From contig NZ_JAPCZF010000001.1 of the NCBI RefSeq assembly GCF_025938095.1, positions 1,154,905-1,218,904 of the forward strand: a stretch of 64,000 bases of DNA, written 5' to 3'. Below the pieces are notes generated by a model that was not told the origin of the DNA, did not search any database, and worked only from the letters and a program-made list of their open reading frames with translations. This document shows, one piece after another, positions 54,576 to 63,760 of this stretch. Every line of letters starts with the position of its first letter. The stretch's first letter is position 1. The translations under genes were made by a program, and so were the position numbers. This stretch comes from Novosphingobium sp. JCM 18896. GTDB taxonomy: Bacteria; Pseudomonadota; Alphaproteobacteria; Sphingomonadales; Sphingomonadaceae.

Positions 54576-56354
54576 TCAGTGGACGCCCTCGCAGCTCGGC
54601 CACTCGTGATAACCGTCGGGTCCGTAGCTATAGGACAGCGGCAGCCCCTCACCGGTGCGCTCGCTGATGCAGACGACCGCGTCCTCGGTTTCCAGGCGAT
54701 AGACGAGTTTGAAGCTCTTCGCCGGGCAGATCATCCCCTCGCACGAGGAGATCGTCACCCGATCGTCGCGGATGTCGACGCGATCGGCTGCGGCGTTGCC
54801 CTGCGCCAGCTCGCGCAGTTCCTCGTGCAGCATCTCGCCATTGTCGAGATTGAGCACGGCTTCCTTGATCGCCGGATTGCGCAGCATGTCGCGCCCGCCT
54901 TCGGGCAGCGAGCGGATCTTGTCGTGATAGAGCGTCATGTCGACCTTCGAATAGTCGACGGGCACGATCGTCCGCGCGGGCGCGGGTTCGGGGGCGTGAT
55001 GCACGACGCCCGACGGGCGCGCGATGATATAGGTGGTCTGGCCGACCACGACGGTGCCCAGCACGCCGATCGAGGCGATCATCCCGGCAAAGGTCATGCG
55101 CGAAATCTCGCGCTTGCCCTTGAACGGCGCGGCCGCAACGACCACCGCCGTCCCCGCCAGGGCACGCAGCTTGGTGACGATACCCGGCTTCTTGGGGCCG
55201 TCCTCGCCCTCTTCGGCGACTTCGGCTTCTGCCGGCTCGGCTTCCTCCGCCACGGGCTCGGGCATGGCCGCCGTCATCTCGTCCAGCATCGCGCTGAAGT
55301 CGTCCGACAGCGGCGCGGGCGCTTCGGCTTCGGGCATCACCGGCTCGGACGGCTCGCCACCCTTCGCCTTGGTCTTGGCCGTGGCGGCGGGTTCGACCAC
55401 CGGAGCCACTTCGCCGAGAAGGTCGTCGAGACTTTCGCCGAAATCGGCCGAAGCCGGCAACGGCGCGAGTTCGCCGAGAAGATCGTCGAGATCGTCCACC
55501 GGCGCGGCCGGCGGCAGCGGCGCCAGCTCGCCCAGGATATCGTCGAGGCTTTCGGCCGCTTCGGGAGCGGCCAGCGGCGCGATCTCACCGAGGAGATCGT
55601 CGAGAGAAGCGACCGGCTCGGCCGCGGCCGGCGGTGCGATTTCACCCAGAAGATCGTCGAGCGCGTCGACCGGCTCGGCAGGGGCCAGCGGCGCGATTTC
55701 ACCCAGCAGGTCGTCGAGCACATCGACTGGCTCAGCAGCGGCCGGCGGTGCGATCTCGCCCAGAAGATCGTCGAGCGCGTCGACCGGTTCGGCAGCGGCC
55801 GGCGGTGCGATTTCACCGAGAAGGTCGTCGAGGGCGTCGACCGGTTCGGCGGCCGGCGGTGCGATCTCGCCGAGGAGATCGTCGAGGTCCTCGACCGGAG
55901 CCGGAGCCGGTGGCACGACCTTGCCCATGACGTAGTCGACGGTCTCGACCGCTTCGACCGGGGCATCGGCGGCCTCCGCCGGCGCGATCTCGCCGAGCAG
56001 GTCATCGAGGTCATCGATCGGTTCGGCAGGGGCTGGCGGTGCTATCTCGCCCAGGAGATCGTCGAGATCATCGACCGGCGCGACGGCGGAAGGCGCGATC
56101 TCGCCGAGCATGTCGTCGAGGCTGTCTTCGACCGCAGGCGGCAGCGGTGGCGGCAGGATCTCGCCGAGAATGTCATCGAGCCCGTCGAGCGTTTCGACCG
56201 GCACGGCTACGCCGAGTTCGCCGAGAATGTCGTCGAGATCGGTGGCGTCGGCGGCCGCTACGGCCGGCTCGGAGCCCTTCTCCAGCACGTCCACGGCCTC
56301 ACGCCCCGCGGCCCGGCGGGTGGACGAGCCTTTCGTGCGTTTGGTCTCGGACAA
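54576..56354 (-). CDS. Membrane protein with tandem LDDLLGEIAPP repeats and a periplasmic Cys-containing domain
   Basis: A 592-residue protein I do not recognise. Residues 1-39 are a basic/linker start. Residues 40-317 hold about fifteen copies of an 18-20-residue unit with core LDDLLGEIAPPAAAEPVDA (variants ILGEL, MLGEI, VMGKV), and a degenerate one at 352-360 (FSAMLDEM). A basic stretch (about 388-420) precedes one membrane helix at about 421-445. Residues 446-592 would be periplasmic, with cysteines 538, 543, 562 and 588. The layout predicts N-inside, C-outside topology. It follows topA on the same strand, 135 nt apart, with a hairpin between. Confidence 0.85.
   Translation of the reverse strand: MSETKRTKGSSTRRAAGREAVDVLEKGSEPAVAAADATDLDDILGELGVAVPVETLDGLDDILGEILPPPLPPAVEDSLDDMLGEIAPSAVAPVDDLDDLLGEIAPPAPAEPIDDLDDLLGEIAPAEAADAPVEAVETVDYVMGKVVPPAPAPVEDLDDLLGEIAPPAAEPVDALDDLLGEIAPPAAAEPVDALDDLLGEIAPPAAAEPVDVLDDLLGEIAPLAPAEPVDALDDLLGEIAPPAAAEPVASLDDLLGEIAPLAAPEAAESLDDILGELAPLPPAAPVDDLDDLLGELAPLPASADFGESLDDLLGEVAPVVEPAATAKTKAKGGEPSEPVMPEAEAPAPLSDDFSAMLDEMTAAMPEPVAEEAEPAEAEVAEEGEDGPKKPGIVTKLRALAGTAVVVAAAPFKGKREISRMTFAGMIASIGVLGTVVVGQTTYIIARPSGVVHHAPEPAPARTIVPVDYSKVDMTLYHDKIRSLPEGGRDMLRNPAIKEAVLNLDNGEMLHEELRELAQGNAAADRVDIRDDRVTISSCEGMICPAKSFKLVYRLETEDAVVCISERTGEGLPLSYSYGPDGYHEWPSCEGVH
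55395..56237 (-). repeat. In-frame tandem repeat array (about 15 units of about 54 bp)
   Basis: The codon-level repeats that encode the LDDLLGEI units. Units 7-11 (residues about 157-252) are nearly identical at the DNA level (for example TCGTCGAGCGCGTCGACCGG recurs), while outer units have drifted. Recent duplication and copy-number change in the centre are likely. Confidence 0.85.
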
Positions 56355-56456
56355 GGGGAGCTCTTCTCTGGCGGCAAATCTGCCGTTCCCCTCTGCCGAG
56401 ATATAGTAAATATCCGGTGACCAAGTCCCTCCCGCAAATTACGCGAGGGGCCATTT

Positions 56457-56481
56457 GGCGGGGACGAAACCCGTCCCCGCC
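56457..56481. terminator. GC-rich hairpin after topA
   Basis: GGCGGGGACG / AAACC / CGTCCCCGCC, a perfect 10-bp stem 8-32 nt beyond the topA stop. No T run follows on either strand, so it may only partly separate topA from the repeat-protein gene. Confidence 0.5.
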
Positions 56482-56489
56482 GCGCGTGG

Positions 56490-59120
56490 CTATTCGGCAA
56501 CCTTCTTCTTGGCCGGTGCCTTCTTCGCCGGAGCCTTCTTGGCGGGTGCCTTTTTCGCCGCGCCCTCGCCCGTAGCTTCCTTCTTGGCCGCGGGTTTCTT
56601 GGCCGGAGCCTTCTTGGCCGGAGCCTTCTTGCGGCCGCCCTTCTTCGACGGGCCCTTGGCGGCGCGCTCGTCGATCAGCACGATGGCCTCTTCGAGCGTC
56701 AGGTCCTCGGGCTTCTTGTCGCGCGGCAGGGTGGCGTTGGTCGTCCCGTCGGTGACGTAGGGGCCATAACGCCCCGCCATCAGCTTCATCTCGCCGCCCG
56801 AGGTCGGGTGCGGGCCGAAGGTGTTGAGCGGCTCGGCCGCCGCGCGCGCGCCGCGTCCGCCGCCGTTGGCGGCATCGGCCAGCTTGGCGACCGCGGCGTT
56901 CATGCCGGTCTCGAACACCTCGAGCGTGCCGCGCAGCTTCGCGTACTTGCCGTTGTGCGCGAGGTATGGCCCGTAACGGCCGATCGAAGCGGTGATCGGC
57001 TGGCCGGTCTCCGGGTGCTCACCGATCGTGCGCGGCAGGCCTAGCAACTGCACCGCCCAGTCGAGCGTGAGCTCGCCGTTGGGCAGGTCCTTGGGGATCG
57101 ACGACCGCTTGGCCTCCTTGCCCTCGCCCATCTGGATGTAGGGGCCGAAACGGCCGGCCTTGCGCGTGATCTCCTCGCCCGTCTCGGGATGCTTGCCGAG
57201 CACGCCGTCGCCCTCGGCATCCTGGCCGTCGGCGCCCGGCTGGGCGAACTTGCGGGTGAACTTGCACTCGGGATAGTTCGAGCAGGCGATGAAGGCGCCG
57301 TAACGGCCGCCGCGCAGCGAGAGCCGGCCTTCCTGGCACTTGGGGCACAGACGCGGGTCCGAACCGTCCTCGCGCGGCGGGAACAGGTAGTCCGAGAGAA
57401 ACTCGTCGAGCGCCTCGGTGACTTCCGAAGGCTTGCGCTCCATGACCTCGTCGGACTTCGGCTTGAAGTCCCTCCAGAACTTGGCGAGCAGTTCCTTCCA
57501 CTGCTCGCGCCCGCCCGACACGTCGTCGAGCTCCTCCTCCATCCCGGCGGTGAATTCGTAGGCGACATAGCGCGGGAAGAAGCGTTCGAGAAACGCCGTC
57601 AGCAGTCGCCCCGATTCCTCTGCGAAGAAACGGTTTTTCTCGACGCGGACGTAGTTGCGGTCCTTAAGCACCTGCAGGGTCGAGGCATAGGTCGAAGGCC
57701 GGCCGATGCCGAGCTCCTCGAGCCGCTTGACCAGCGAGGCTTCGGAGAAGCGCGGCGGCGGCTGGGTGAAGTGCTGGCTGGCCTCGACGCCCTTCTTCGC
57801 GGGCATGTCGCCCTTGTTCATCGCCGGCAGCAGGCCCGAATCGTCGTCGCCGTCCGCGCCGTCCTGCTTCTGGTCGCGACCTTCCTCGTAGACCGCGAGG
57901 AAGCCGGGGAACTTCACGACCTGGCCGGTCGCGCGCAGCTCGTGCTGGCCGGTGCCGTCGCGCAGGGTGACGGTGGTGCGCTCGATGTTCGCCGAGGCCA
58001 TCTGGCTGGCCAGCGCGCGCTTCCAGACGAGCTCGTAGAGCCGCGCCTCGTCACCCGAACCGTAGCGGTCCTTGGTGAAGTCGGTCGGACGGATCGCCTC
58101 GTGGGCTTCCTGCGCGTTCTTGGCCTTGGTCTCGTAGTGGCGCGGCTTCTCGGGCACGTAGTGGCCCGAATAGCGATCGGTGATCGCCGCGCGCGCGGCC
58201 GAAACGGCCGACGGGTCCATCTGCACGCCGTCGGTACGCATGTAGGTGATCGCGCCCTGCTCGTAGAGCGTCTGCGCGATCCGCATGGTGTGGCTGGCCG
58301 AGAAGCCGAGCTTGCGCGCGGCTTCCTGCTGCAGGGTCGAGGTGGTGAACGGCGGCTGCGGGTTGCGGCGGGTCGGCTTGGTCTCGACCTCCTCGACGCG
58401 GAAGGCTCCGCCCTCGACCGCGGCCTTGGCGCGCATGGCCACGCCCTGCTCGCCCAGGCTCAGCCGGTCGAGCTTCTGCCCGTCGAACTTGACGAGGCGC
58501 GCGGTGAACTCGGTGCCGCCCTGCTCCAACTGCGCGGCGACCGACCAGTATTCCTGCGGCTTGAACGCCTCGATCTCGCGATCACGCTCGACGATCAGGC
58601 GCAGCGCGACCGACTGGACGCGGCCCGCGCTCTTGGCGCCGGGCAGCTTGCGCCAGAGCACCGGCGACAAGGTGAAGCCGAACAGGTAGTCGAGCGCGCG
58701 GCGCGCCAGATAGGCGTCGATCAGATCCTGATCGAGCTCGCGCGGCGCCTGCATCGCCTTGGTCACCGTGTCCTTGGTGATGGCGTTGAAGGTCACGCGC
58801 TGGACGTCCTTGGGCAGCGCCTTCTTCTTGGCCAGCAGCTCCTGGACGTGCCACGAGATCGCCTCGCCCTCGCGATCAGGGTCGGTCGCGAGGATCAGGC
58901 GGTCGGCCTGCTTGGCCAGATCGGTGATCGCCTTCACCTGCTTGGCCTTGTCGCCGTAGAGTTCCCAGTCCATCGCGAACTCTTCGTCGGGACGGACCGA
59001 GCCGTCCTTCGCCGGCAGATCGCGGACATGGCCGTAGGAAGCGAGGACCTTGTAGTCCTTGCCCAGGTACTTCTCGATGGTCTTCGCCTTGGCCGGCGAC
59101 TCGACGATGACTAGCTGCAT
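56490..59120 (-). CDS. topA: DNA topoisomerase I
   Basis: Relaxes negative supercoils by a single-strand passage. The protein is 876 residues: Toprim domain (VIVESPAKAKTIEKYLG, DPDREGEAISWH), catalytic Tyr293 in GAITYMRTDGVQ, one C4 zinc finger (CPKCQEGRLSLRGG then FIACSNYPECKF) and several Topo_C_Rpt repeats (GRYGPYVTDG type). It ends in a lysine-alanine-proline tail of repeated KKAPAKK about 45 residues long, likely for DNA binding. Immediately upstream lies an alternating pyrimidine-purine tract (59143-59170). Confidence 0.97.
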   Translation of the reverse strand: MQLVIVESPAKAKTIEKYLGKDYKVLASYGHVRDLPAKDGSVRPDEEFAMDWELYGDKAKQVKAITDLAKQADRLILATDPDREGEAISWHVQELLAKKKALPKDVQRVTFNAITKDTVTKAMQAPRELDQDLIDAYLARRALDYLFGFTLSPVLWRKLPGAKSAGRVQSVALRLIVERDREIEAFKPQEYWSVAAQLEQGGTEFTARLVKFDGQKLDRLSLGEQGVAMRAKAAVEGGAFRVEEVETKPTRRNPQPPFTTSTLQQEAARKLGFSASHTMRIAQTLYEQGAITYMRTDGVQMDPSAVSAARAAITDRYSGHYVPEKPRHYETKAKNAQEAHEAIRPTDFTKDRYGSGDEARLYELVWKRALASQMASANIERTTVTLRDGTGQHELRATGQVVKFPGFLAVYEEGRDQKQDGADGDDDSGLLPAMNKGDMPAKKGVEASQHFTQPPPRFSEASLVKRLEELGIGRPSTYASTLQVLKDRNYVRVEKNRFFAEESGRLLTAFLERFFPRYVAYEFTAGMEEELDDVSGGREQWKELLAKFWRDFKPKSDEVMERKPSEVTEALDEFLSDYLFPPREDGSDPRLCPKCQEGRLSLRGGRYGAFIACSNYPECKFTRKFAQPGADGQDAEGDGVLGKHPETGEEITRKAGRFGPYIQMGEGKEAKRSSIPKDLPNGELTLDWAVQLLGLPRTIGEHPETGQPITASIGRYGPYLAHNGKYAKLRGTLEVFETGMNAAVAKLADAANGGGRGARAAAEPLNTFGPHPTSGGEMKLMAGRYGPYVTDGTTNATLPRDKKPEDLTLEEAIVLIDERAAKGPSKKGGRKKAPAKKAPAKKPAAKKEATGEGAAKKAPAKKAPAKKAPAKKKVAE

Positions 59121-59142
59121 TGCTTCTCTGTATGCCCCTGCT

Positions 59143-59170
59143 CACACGTATGCGTATACGTGTACGCGTA
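59143..59170. promoter_or_regulatory. Alternating pyrimidine-purine tract with inverted repeat upstream of topA
   Basis: Twenty-eight consecutive bases alternate strictly C/T with A/G. Within it ACACGTAT-GCGT-ATACGTGT (59144-59163) is a perfect 8-bp inverted repeat and TACGCGTA (59163-59170) a palindrome. It lies 23 nt before the topA ATG. Such tracts can adopt Z-DNA or cruciform under negative supercoiling, which suits feedback on topoisomerase I; an operator for a repressor is the alternative. Confidence 0.6.
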
Positions 59171-59202
59171 AGGTGGTGACCCTTTGGGGGCGTCGTCAAG
59201 CG

Positions 59203-59853
59203 TTAGGCGAAGACGGTGCGCAGTCTAGCCCCTGAAACCTCGACCGCGTTCGCAGATGCCACCGCCGTTACCCAACCCGCAACGATCGTCGCACAGACCA
59301 AAAGGTTGATAGGCAAGCTGACATAAAGCGTGCCGGGGCTGACGCCGAGCCCGCGAACCACGAGCATGCCGCCCACGAGGATCGCCGCCAGCACTCCCAA
59401 ATACCCGCAAGACAAGAGGAGAAAGGTGCCTTGCGAGGGCTTCGTAGCAGCCCAACTCGTTCGCAGGGCCTCGCCAACCGCCATCTCGTTGCGGACGATC
59501 AGCGGGGTAACCAGATACCAGCGAGCCATCAGAACGACGCCCGGCACGATCAGCAAGAGCATGCCGAAGCCGATCGCGATCCCCGAAAGGATGCTCGCGA
59601 TCGCCAGCCCCCTGTACTGGCGACTGGCGATCACGGGATCATAGTTGTCGAACAATTTTGCCGTCGTCAGGCATTGCAGAAAGACCTGACCGAAAAACAT
59701 GGCGACCGAAAGGCTCGTGCCACCAAACCGATCGCTGACATAGTTCATGAACCCTAGCGCGAGGACGCCGCCGATCAGGTACGACCGATTCTCACGAAAA
59801 AGCGCCATCGCACCAGCGACGACGTCCGAGAGCGAAATCGCGCGATATTCCAT
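59203..59853 (-). CDS. Multi-pass membrane protein (GPDPase-membrane/YciC-like)
   Basis: A 216-residue protein with about five membrane helices. The central part LLLIVPGVVLMARWYLVTPL followed by IVRNEMAVGEALRTSWAATK resembles the DUF975/YciC or glycerophosphodiesterase membrane-domain pattern (proline, then an amphipathic A-L-x-x-S helix). Function is unknown. It lies between the secreted-protein gene and topA on the same strand. Confidence 0.7.
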   Translation of the reverse strand: MEYRAISLSDVVAGAMALFRENRSYLIGGVLALGFMNYVSDRFGGTSLSVAMFFGQVFLQCLTTAKLFDNYDPVIASRQYRGLAIASILSGIAIGFGMLLLIVPGVVLMARWYLVTPLIVRNEMAVGEALRTSWAATKPSQGTFLLLSCGYLGVLAAILVGGMLVVRGLGVSPGTLYVSLPINLLVCATIVAGWVTAVASANAVEVSGARLRTVFA

Positions 59854-59945
59854 CCTGTCATCTCCCCGTTGCGCTCCGGGCTAGCGACAACGGAGATAAG
59901 ATTTTCTCAACGCAGGTCTCGGGTTGGAACCCTACTCCGCCAAGC

Positions 59946-60935
59946 TCAACGCAAGGTCGCCAGCTTCGACACCAGCACCTGGTTCGCCTCGGTGGCGAGC
60001 TGGCGCGCGCCGGCTGAATAGGCGCCGGGCTCGGGCGTGAAGGTGAACTTCTTCGAGCTGTTGGTGCCGACGCCGCCGAGCAGGCCGATGGCGTTGCCCA
60101 GGGCGTTCGACACCTTTTCGCCGCTGCCCATCGAGTCCGCCTTGCGGAAGAAGTTGCCGCCGATCGCGACGGGCTCGGCCAGGGCCAGGCTGCCGGTCTT
60201 GTTGTTCGGGCCGATGATCGAGAGCTTCGACTGGGTCTCCATCATCGCCAGCCCGCCCTCGACGTTGACCGCCGACGAATTGCGGAACCAGCCGCCGTAT
60301 TCCTCGCTCTTCGCGAAATCGAGGTAGTAGACGACGTTGAGCACGCGCGTGCCGGTGTCCTTGGCATAGTTGCTGAAGCCGAGCGCCGCCTGCGATCCGC
60401 TCATGATCAGGCCCATCGCGCCGAAGCCGCTGGCGGCGACGTCGCCGGGCATCAGGCGCAGCGGCGCGGTCTGGCTGGCGGCGATGAACAGGACCTTGGC
60501 CTTGTCGTCGCGGCCGGTGATCGTAGTCATCTCCTTGGGACCGGGCTCGCCCTGCGCGCGCGCCATCGCCGGGTGCGAGTCGAGCGGCGCGCGATCGGCC
60601 ACCTCGAAGCCCGCGGCGGTGAGCTGGCTCACCAGGTCGCCATAGGCCGCGTCGACGATCTCCTGCAGTTCGGCCTGGGTATACCCGGCCAGGGTCGAGC
60701 GCACGGTCGAACGTCCGCCGAAACCCGAGCCCATCAGGCCGCCACCGGCCTTGGTCGAATCCTTGCGCTCGATCAGGAAGCCGATCGTGAACTGGCCGAT
60801 CGTGACGCGCTGCGTGCCCTTGATGTTGGCGGCCGAAGTGACCTTCACCGGCTCCGACTGCTTGGACAGCGCCGGCACGGCCGAAACGAGCGAAATAGCG
60901 ACGGCGAAACCGGTCGCAGCCTTTCTGATCCCCAT
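59946..60935 (-). CDS. Secreted protein of unknown function (329 aa)
   Basis: I do not recognise a domain. The signal peptide is MGIRKAATGFAVAISLVSAV ending PALS; the mature part has beta-rich segments (VTIGQFTIGFLIERKD), a helix-rich middle (YTQAELQEIVDAAYGDLVSQ) and a glycine-rich C-terminal half. GTQRVTIGQFTIGFLIERK may be an edge strand of a lipocalin-like or SIMPL-like fold, but this is weak. Start at ATG 60935; the frame is open to 60977. It sits between dprA and the topA-linked membrane protein. Confidence 0.7.
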   Translation of the reverse strand: MGIRKAATGFAVAISLVSAVPALSKQSEPVKVTSAANIKGTQRVTIGQFTIGFLIERKDSTKAGGGLMGSGFGGRSTVRSTLAGYTQAELQEIVDAAYGDLVSQLTAAGFEVADRAPLDSHPAMARAQGEPGPKEMTTITGRDDKAKVLFIAASQTAPLRLMPGDVAASGFGAMGLIMSGSQAALGFSNYAKDTGTRVLNVVYYLDFAKSEEYGGWFRNSSAVNVEGGLAMMETQSKLSIIGPNNKTGSLALAEPVAIGGNFFRKADSMGSGEKVSNALGNAIGLLGGVGTNSSKKFTFTPEPGAYSAGARQLATEANQVLVSKLATLR

Positions 60936-61055
60936 AAATAATGCCCCTTCTTGTCTTCCCCAAGACAAGGGCATCATACTTGACCGATACTGCCGATCAA
61001 GTGACGGAATTTACGCGATATTACCGGGACCACCCCCATTCGGGGGTTGACGCTG

Positions 61056-62159
61056 TCACCCGCCCGCAAGCGACACCCGGCCGCCGGCATGGCGTGTCAG
61101 CCGGCCGGTGATCTCGAGTTCGAGCAGGGCGAGCTGGACCGAGGCCGGACTCTCGCCGCTCTGGCGGATGAGCTCGTCGACCGCGACCGGCGCCGTGGTT
61201 AGCAGACCGGCAATGTCGGCGGGGGTTTCGGCCCGGCCCTCGTCCGCCGGCGGCGCGGCTTCGCGCAGGCTCTCGCGAGGAGCACCGTCGTAGCCCGACA
61301 GCAGCTCGATCACGTCGTCGGGGCTCTGCACGAGCACGGCACCCTCGCGGATCAGCTGGTTGCAGCCGTGCGAGCGGCTGTCGAGCGGCGAGCCGGGAAT
61401 CGCCATGACCTCGCGACCGAACTCGCCGGCGAGCCGCGCGGTGATCAGCGAGCCCGACTTCGGCGCCGCCTCGACCACCACGGTTCCCGCCGCCAGCCCG
61501 GCGATGATGCGGTTGCGCGAGGGGAAATGCCGCGCCAGCGGCTCGGTGCCGATCGGCTGTTCGGCGACCAGCAGGCCGCGCATCGAGATCTCCTCCTGCA
61601 GGTCGGCGTGCTCGGGTGGATAGGCCTGGTCGATGCCGCTGGCGATCACCCCGATCGTCGCTCCTCCCGACAGGGCCCCGCGGTGCGCCGCACCGTCGAT
61701 GCCGCGCGCCAGACCCGAGACGACGACGAAGCCCGCCTCGGCCAGCGCCGCCGCGAAATCCCTGGCCAGCTTGACCGCCGCCGCCGAAGCGTTGCGCGCG
61801 CCGACCACGGCCACGGCGGGGCGCGAGGCCAATGCGGCATCGCCGCGCACGGTCAGGATCGGCGGCGCGCTGTCGATGCGTGCGAGCAGCGCCGGGTAGT
61901 CGAGCAGGTCGTGGAACAGATAGCGCGCGCCGACGCGCTTCACCCCCGCGATCTCCTCGGCCACGCGGGCTTCGGACGCCGCACGATAAGACCGCCCACC
62001 GCGTGCGGCGAGATCGGGCAAGGCCTCGAGCGCGGCGACGGCATCGCCGAAGCGCTGGAGCAGCTGACGATAGCCGATCGGGCCGATGTTGGGCGAACGA
62101 AGCAGGCGGATGCGGGCGAAGGCCTCGGTCTGGCTCAGCGTCTGAGCCGGACCGTTCAT
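61056..62159 (-). CDS. dprA: DNA processing protein DprA
   Basis: Loads RecA on incoming single-stranded DNA during natural transformation. The 367-residue protein has an N-terminal SAM-like part ([20 protein letters not shown]), the Rossmann domain with [40 protein letters not shown] and the C-terminal winged helix-like DMLT part. The ATG overlaps the plsY stop (ATGA). The intact gene suggests, but does not prove, transformability. Confidence 0.95.
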   Translation of the reverse strand: MNGPAQTLSQTEAFARIRLLRSPNIGPIGYRQLLQRFGDAVAALEALPDLAARGGRSYRAASEARVAEEIAGVKRVGARYLFHDLLDYPALLARIDSAPPILTVRGDAALASRPAVAVVGARNASAAAVKLARDFAAALAEAGFVVVSGLARGIDGAAHRGALSGGATIGVIASGIDQAYPPEHADLQEEISMRGLLVAEQPIGTEPLARHFPSRNRIIAGLAAGTVVVEAAPKSGSLITARLAGEFGREVMAIPGSPLDSRSHGCNQLIREGAVLVQSPDDVIELLSGYDGAPRESLREAAPPADEGRAETPADIAGLLTTAPVAVDELIRQSGESPASVQLALLELEITGRLTRHAGGRVSLAGG

Positions 62160-62743
62160 GCGGACTTGCTGCCCCCGATCCGCGGTTCGGTGCCGGCGCG
62201 CAGCCGGCCAATGTTGGCGCGGTGGAGCCAGATCACCAGTGCGGCCAGCACGACCAGCACGGGGACGAAGGCCTCGTGCCCGGTCGCCAGCGCGGCGATC
62301 GGCGCGATCACCGCAGCGCTCATGCCGCCGAGCGAGGAAACCCGCGTCAGCGCCAGCACGCCGAGCCAGGTCACCGCATAGGCCAGGCCGATCGGCCAGG
62401 CGAGGCCAAGCGCCACCCCCATCAGGGTCGCGACGCCCTTGCCGCCCTTGAAGCGCAGCCAGATCGGGAAGCAGTGGCCGATCACCGCGCCGAGCGCCGC
62501 GAACCCTGCGGCCTGCGCACCGAAGCGCCAGGCGATCAGCACCGCGGCCAGGCCCTTGCCGAGATCGAGCAGCAAGGTCGCCGCGGCCAGCCCCTTGCGC
62601 CCCGTACGCAGCACGTTGGTCGCACCGATGTTACCCGAGCCGATCGCCCGCAGGTCGCCGGCCCCGGTCAGGCGCGTGAGGATCAGGCCGAACGGCACCG
62701 AGCCGAGGGCGTAACCGAACAAAAGACTGACTATCCACTCCAT
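62156..62743 (-). CDS. plsY: Glycerol-3-phosphate acyltransferase PlsY
   Basis: Acylates glycerol-3-phosphate with acyl-phosphate (made by PlsX), the first step of phospholipid synthesis. The 195-residue integral membrane protein has [32 protein letters not shown] and the [12 protein letters not shown] loop. The start [14 protein letters not shown] was placed at 62743; an ATG at 62755 four codons upstream is also possible. A GACAAGCTC repeat core lies directly upstream at 62762-62783. Confidence 0.93.
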   Translation of the reverse strand: MEWIVSLLFGYALGSVPFGLILTRLTGAGDLRAIGSGNIGATNVLRTGRKGLAAATLLLDLGKGLAAVLIAWRFGAQAAGFAALGAVIGHCFPIWLRFKGGKGVATLMGVALGLAWPIGLAYAVTWLGVLALTRVSSLGGMSAAVIAPIAALATGHEAFVPVLVVLAALVIWLHRANIGRLRAGTEPRIGGSKSA

Positions 62744-62761
62744 CGCGGCACCCATAACCGT

Positions 62762-62783
62762 CCGTCCTGAGCTTGTCGAAGGG
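62762..62783. repeat. GACAAGCTC repeat core between plsY and murI
   Basis: CCGTCCTGAGCTTGTCGAAG and two more bases: the inverse complement of the TTCGACAAGCTCAGGACGG core also seen at 53408-53500. It lies in the divergent promoter gap of plsY and murI. Confidence 0.75.
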
Positions 62784-62859
62784 CTGTTCTTCCTTTTGCT
62801 CCGTTGCCGAAGTAAAGGGCAGCCATTCAACGCGCTAAGGGCGGACGGGGATTGTTGTT

Positions 62860-63657
62860 GTGACCGAGGCTACCGCCCCCATCCTGCTGTTCGACTCAGG
62901 CGTCGGCGGCCTTTCGGTGCTCGCCGAAGTCCGCGCCCAGCTTCCCGATGCGCCGATCATCTATGCCGCCGACAACGCCGGCCTGCCCTATGGCAGCAAG
63001 ACCGAGGCGCAGATCGCCGCGCGCGTCGCCGGGCTGCTCGGCCGAATGACCGAACGCTATCGGCCGCGGCTGGTCTGCATCGCCTGCAACACCGCCTCGA
63101 CGATCGCGCTGGGCATGGTCCGCGAAGTGCTCGAAGTGCCGATCGTCGGCACGGTCCCCGCGATCAAACCCGCGGCAGCGCTGACCGAGACGGGCACGAT
63201 CGGCCTGCTCGGCACCGAGGCGACGATCCGCCAAGGCTACGTCGATCGGCTCGAGGCCGAATTCGCCCAAGGCAAGCACCTGCTGCGCTTCGGCGCGCCC
63301 GAGCTGGTCGCCGCCGCCGAGGCCAAACTGCGCGGCGAGAGCGTCGATCCGGCGATCTTCGCGCGGGCTGCCGCCGGCCTGCGCGACCAGCCCGGCGGCG
63401 ATGCGATCGATACCGTCGTCCTGGCCTGCACGCATTTCCCGCTGGTCGAGCGCGAACTGGCCGAGGCTTTCGGCCCAGCGGTGCGCTTCGTTCACGGCGC
63501 GCCGGGCATCGCGCGCCGGATCGTCCACCTGACCGAAGGCCAGGATTTCGTGCGCCAGGCGACCGATCTGGCGCTGTTCACGCGCGACGGAGCCGACGTC
63601 GCAGAGCTCTCCGCCACTCTGCAGAATTACCGATTATTACGTATAGAAATTCTGTGA
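62860..63657 (+). CDS. murI: Glutamate racemase
   Basis: Makes D-glutamate for peptidoglycan. The 265-residue protein has the two catalytic cysteines: Cys76 in [12 protein letters not shown] and Cys190 in [13 protein letters not shown]; the opening [13 protein letters not shown] is the family signature. GTG start at 62860. It is divergent from plsY. Confidence 0.96.
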   Translation: MTEATAPILLFDSGVGGLSVLAEVRAQLPDAPIIYAADNAGLPYGSKTEAQIAARVAGLLGRMTERYRPRLVCIACNTASTIALGMVREVLEVPIVGTVPAIKPAAALTETGTIGLLGTEATIRQGYVDRLEAEFAQGKHLLRFGAPELVAAAEAKLRGESVDPAIFARAAAGLRDQPGGDAIDTVVLACTHFPLVERELAEAFGPAVRFVHGAPGIARRIVHLTEGQDFVRQATDLALFTRDGADVAELSATLQNYRLLRIEIL

Positions 63658-63760
63658 CCCAGGCTGGATCAATGCCGCTGGCAAAATCACCGGGGTTCAG
63701 CTAAAGCGCTGATCAAAGGCCCCGGGGGGAAGGCCGAGTAATTTCGCAGGACGGGCTTTT

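Noticed and set aside
55395..56237. CRISPR-like repeat array
   Set aside because: Repeats are in frame, vary by codon, and encode a peptide unit; there are no unique spacers.
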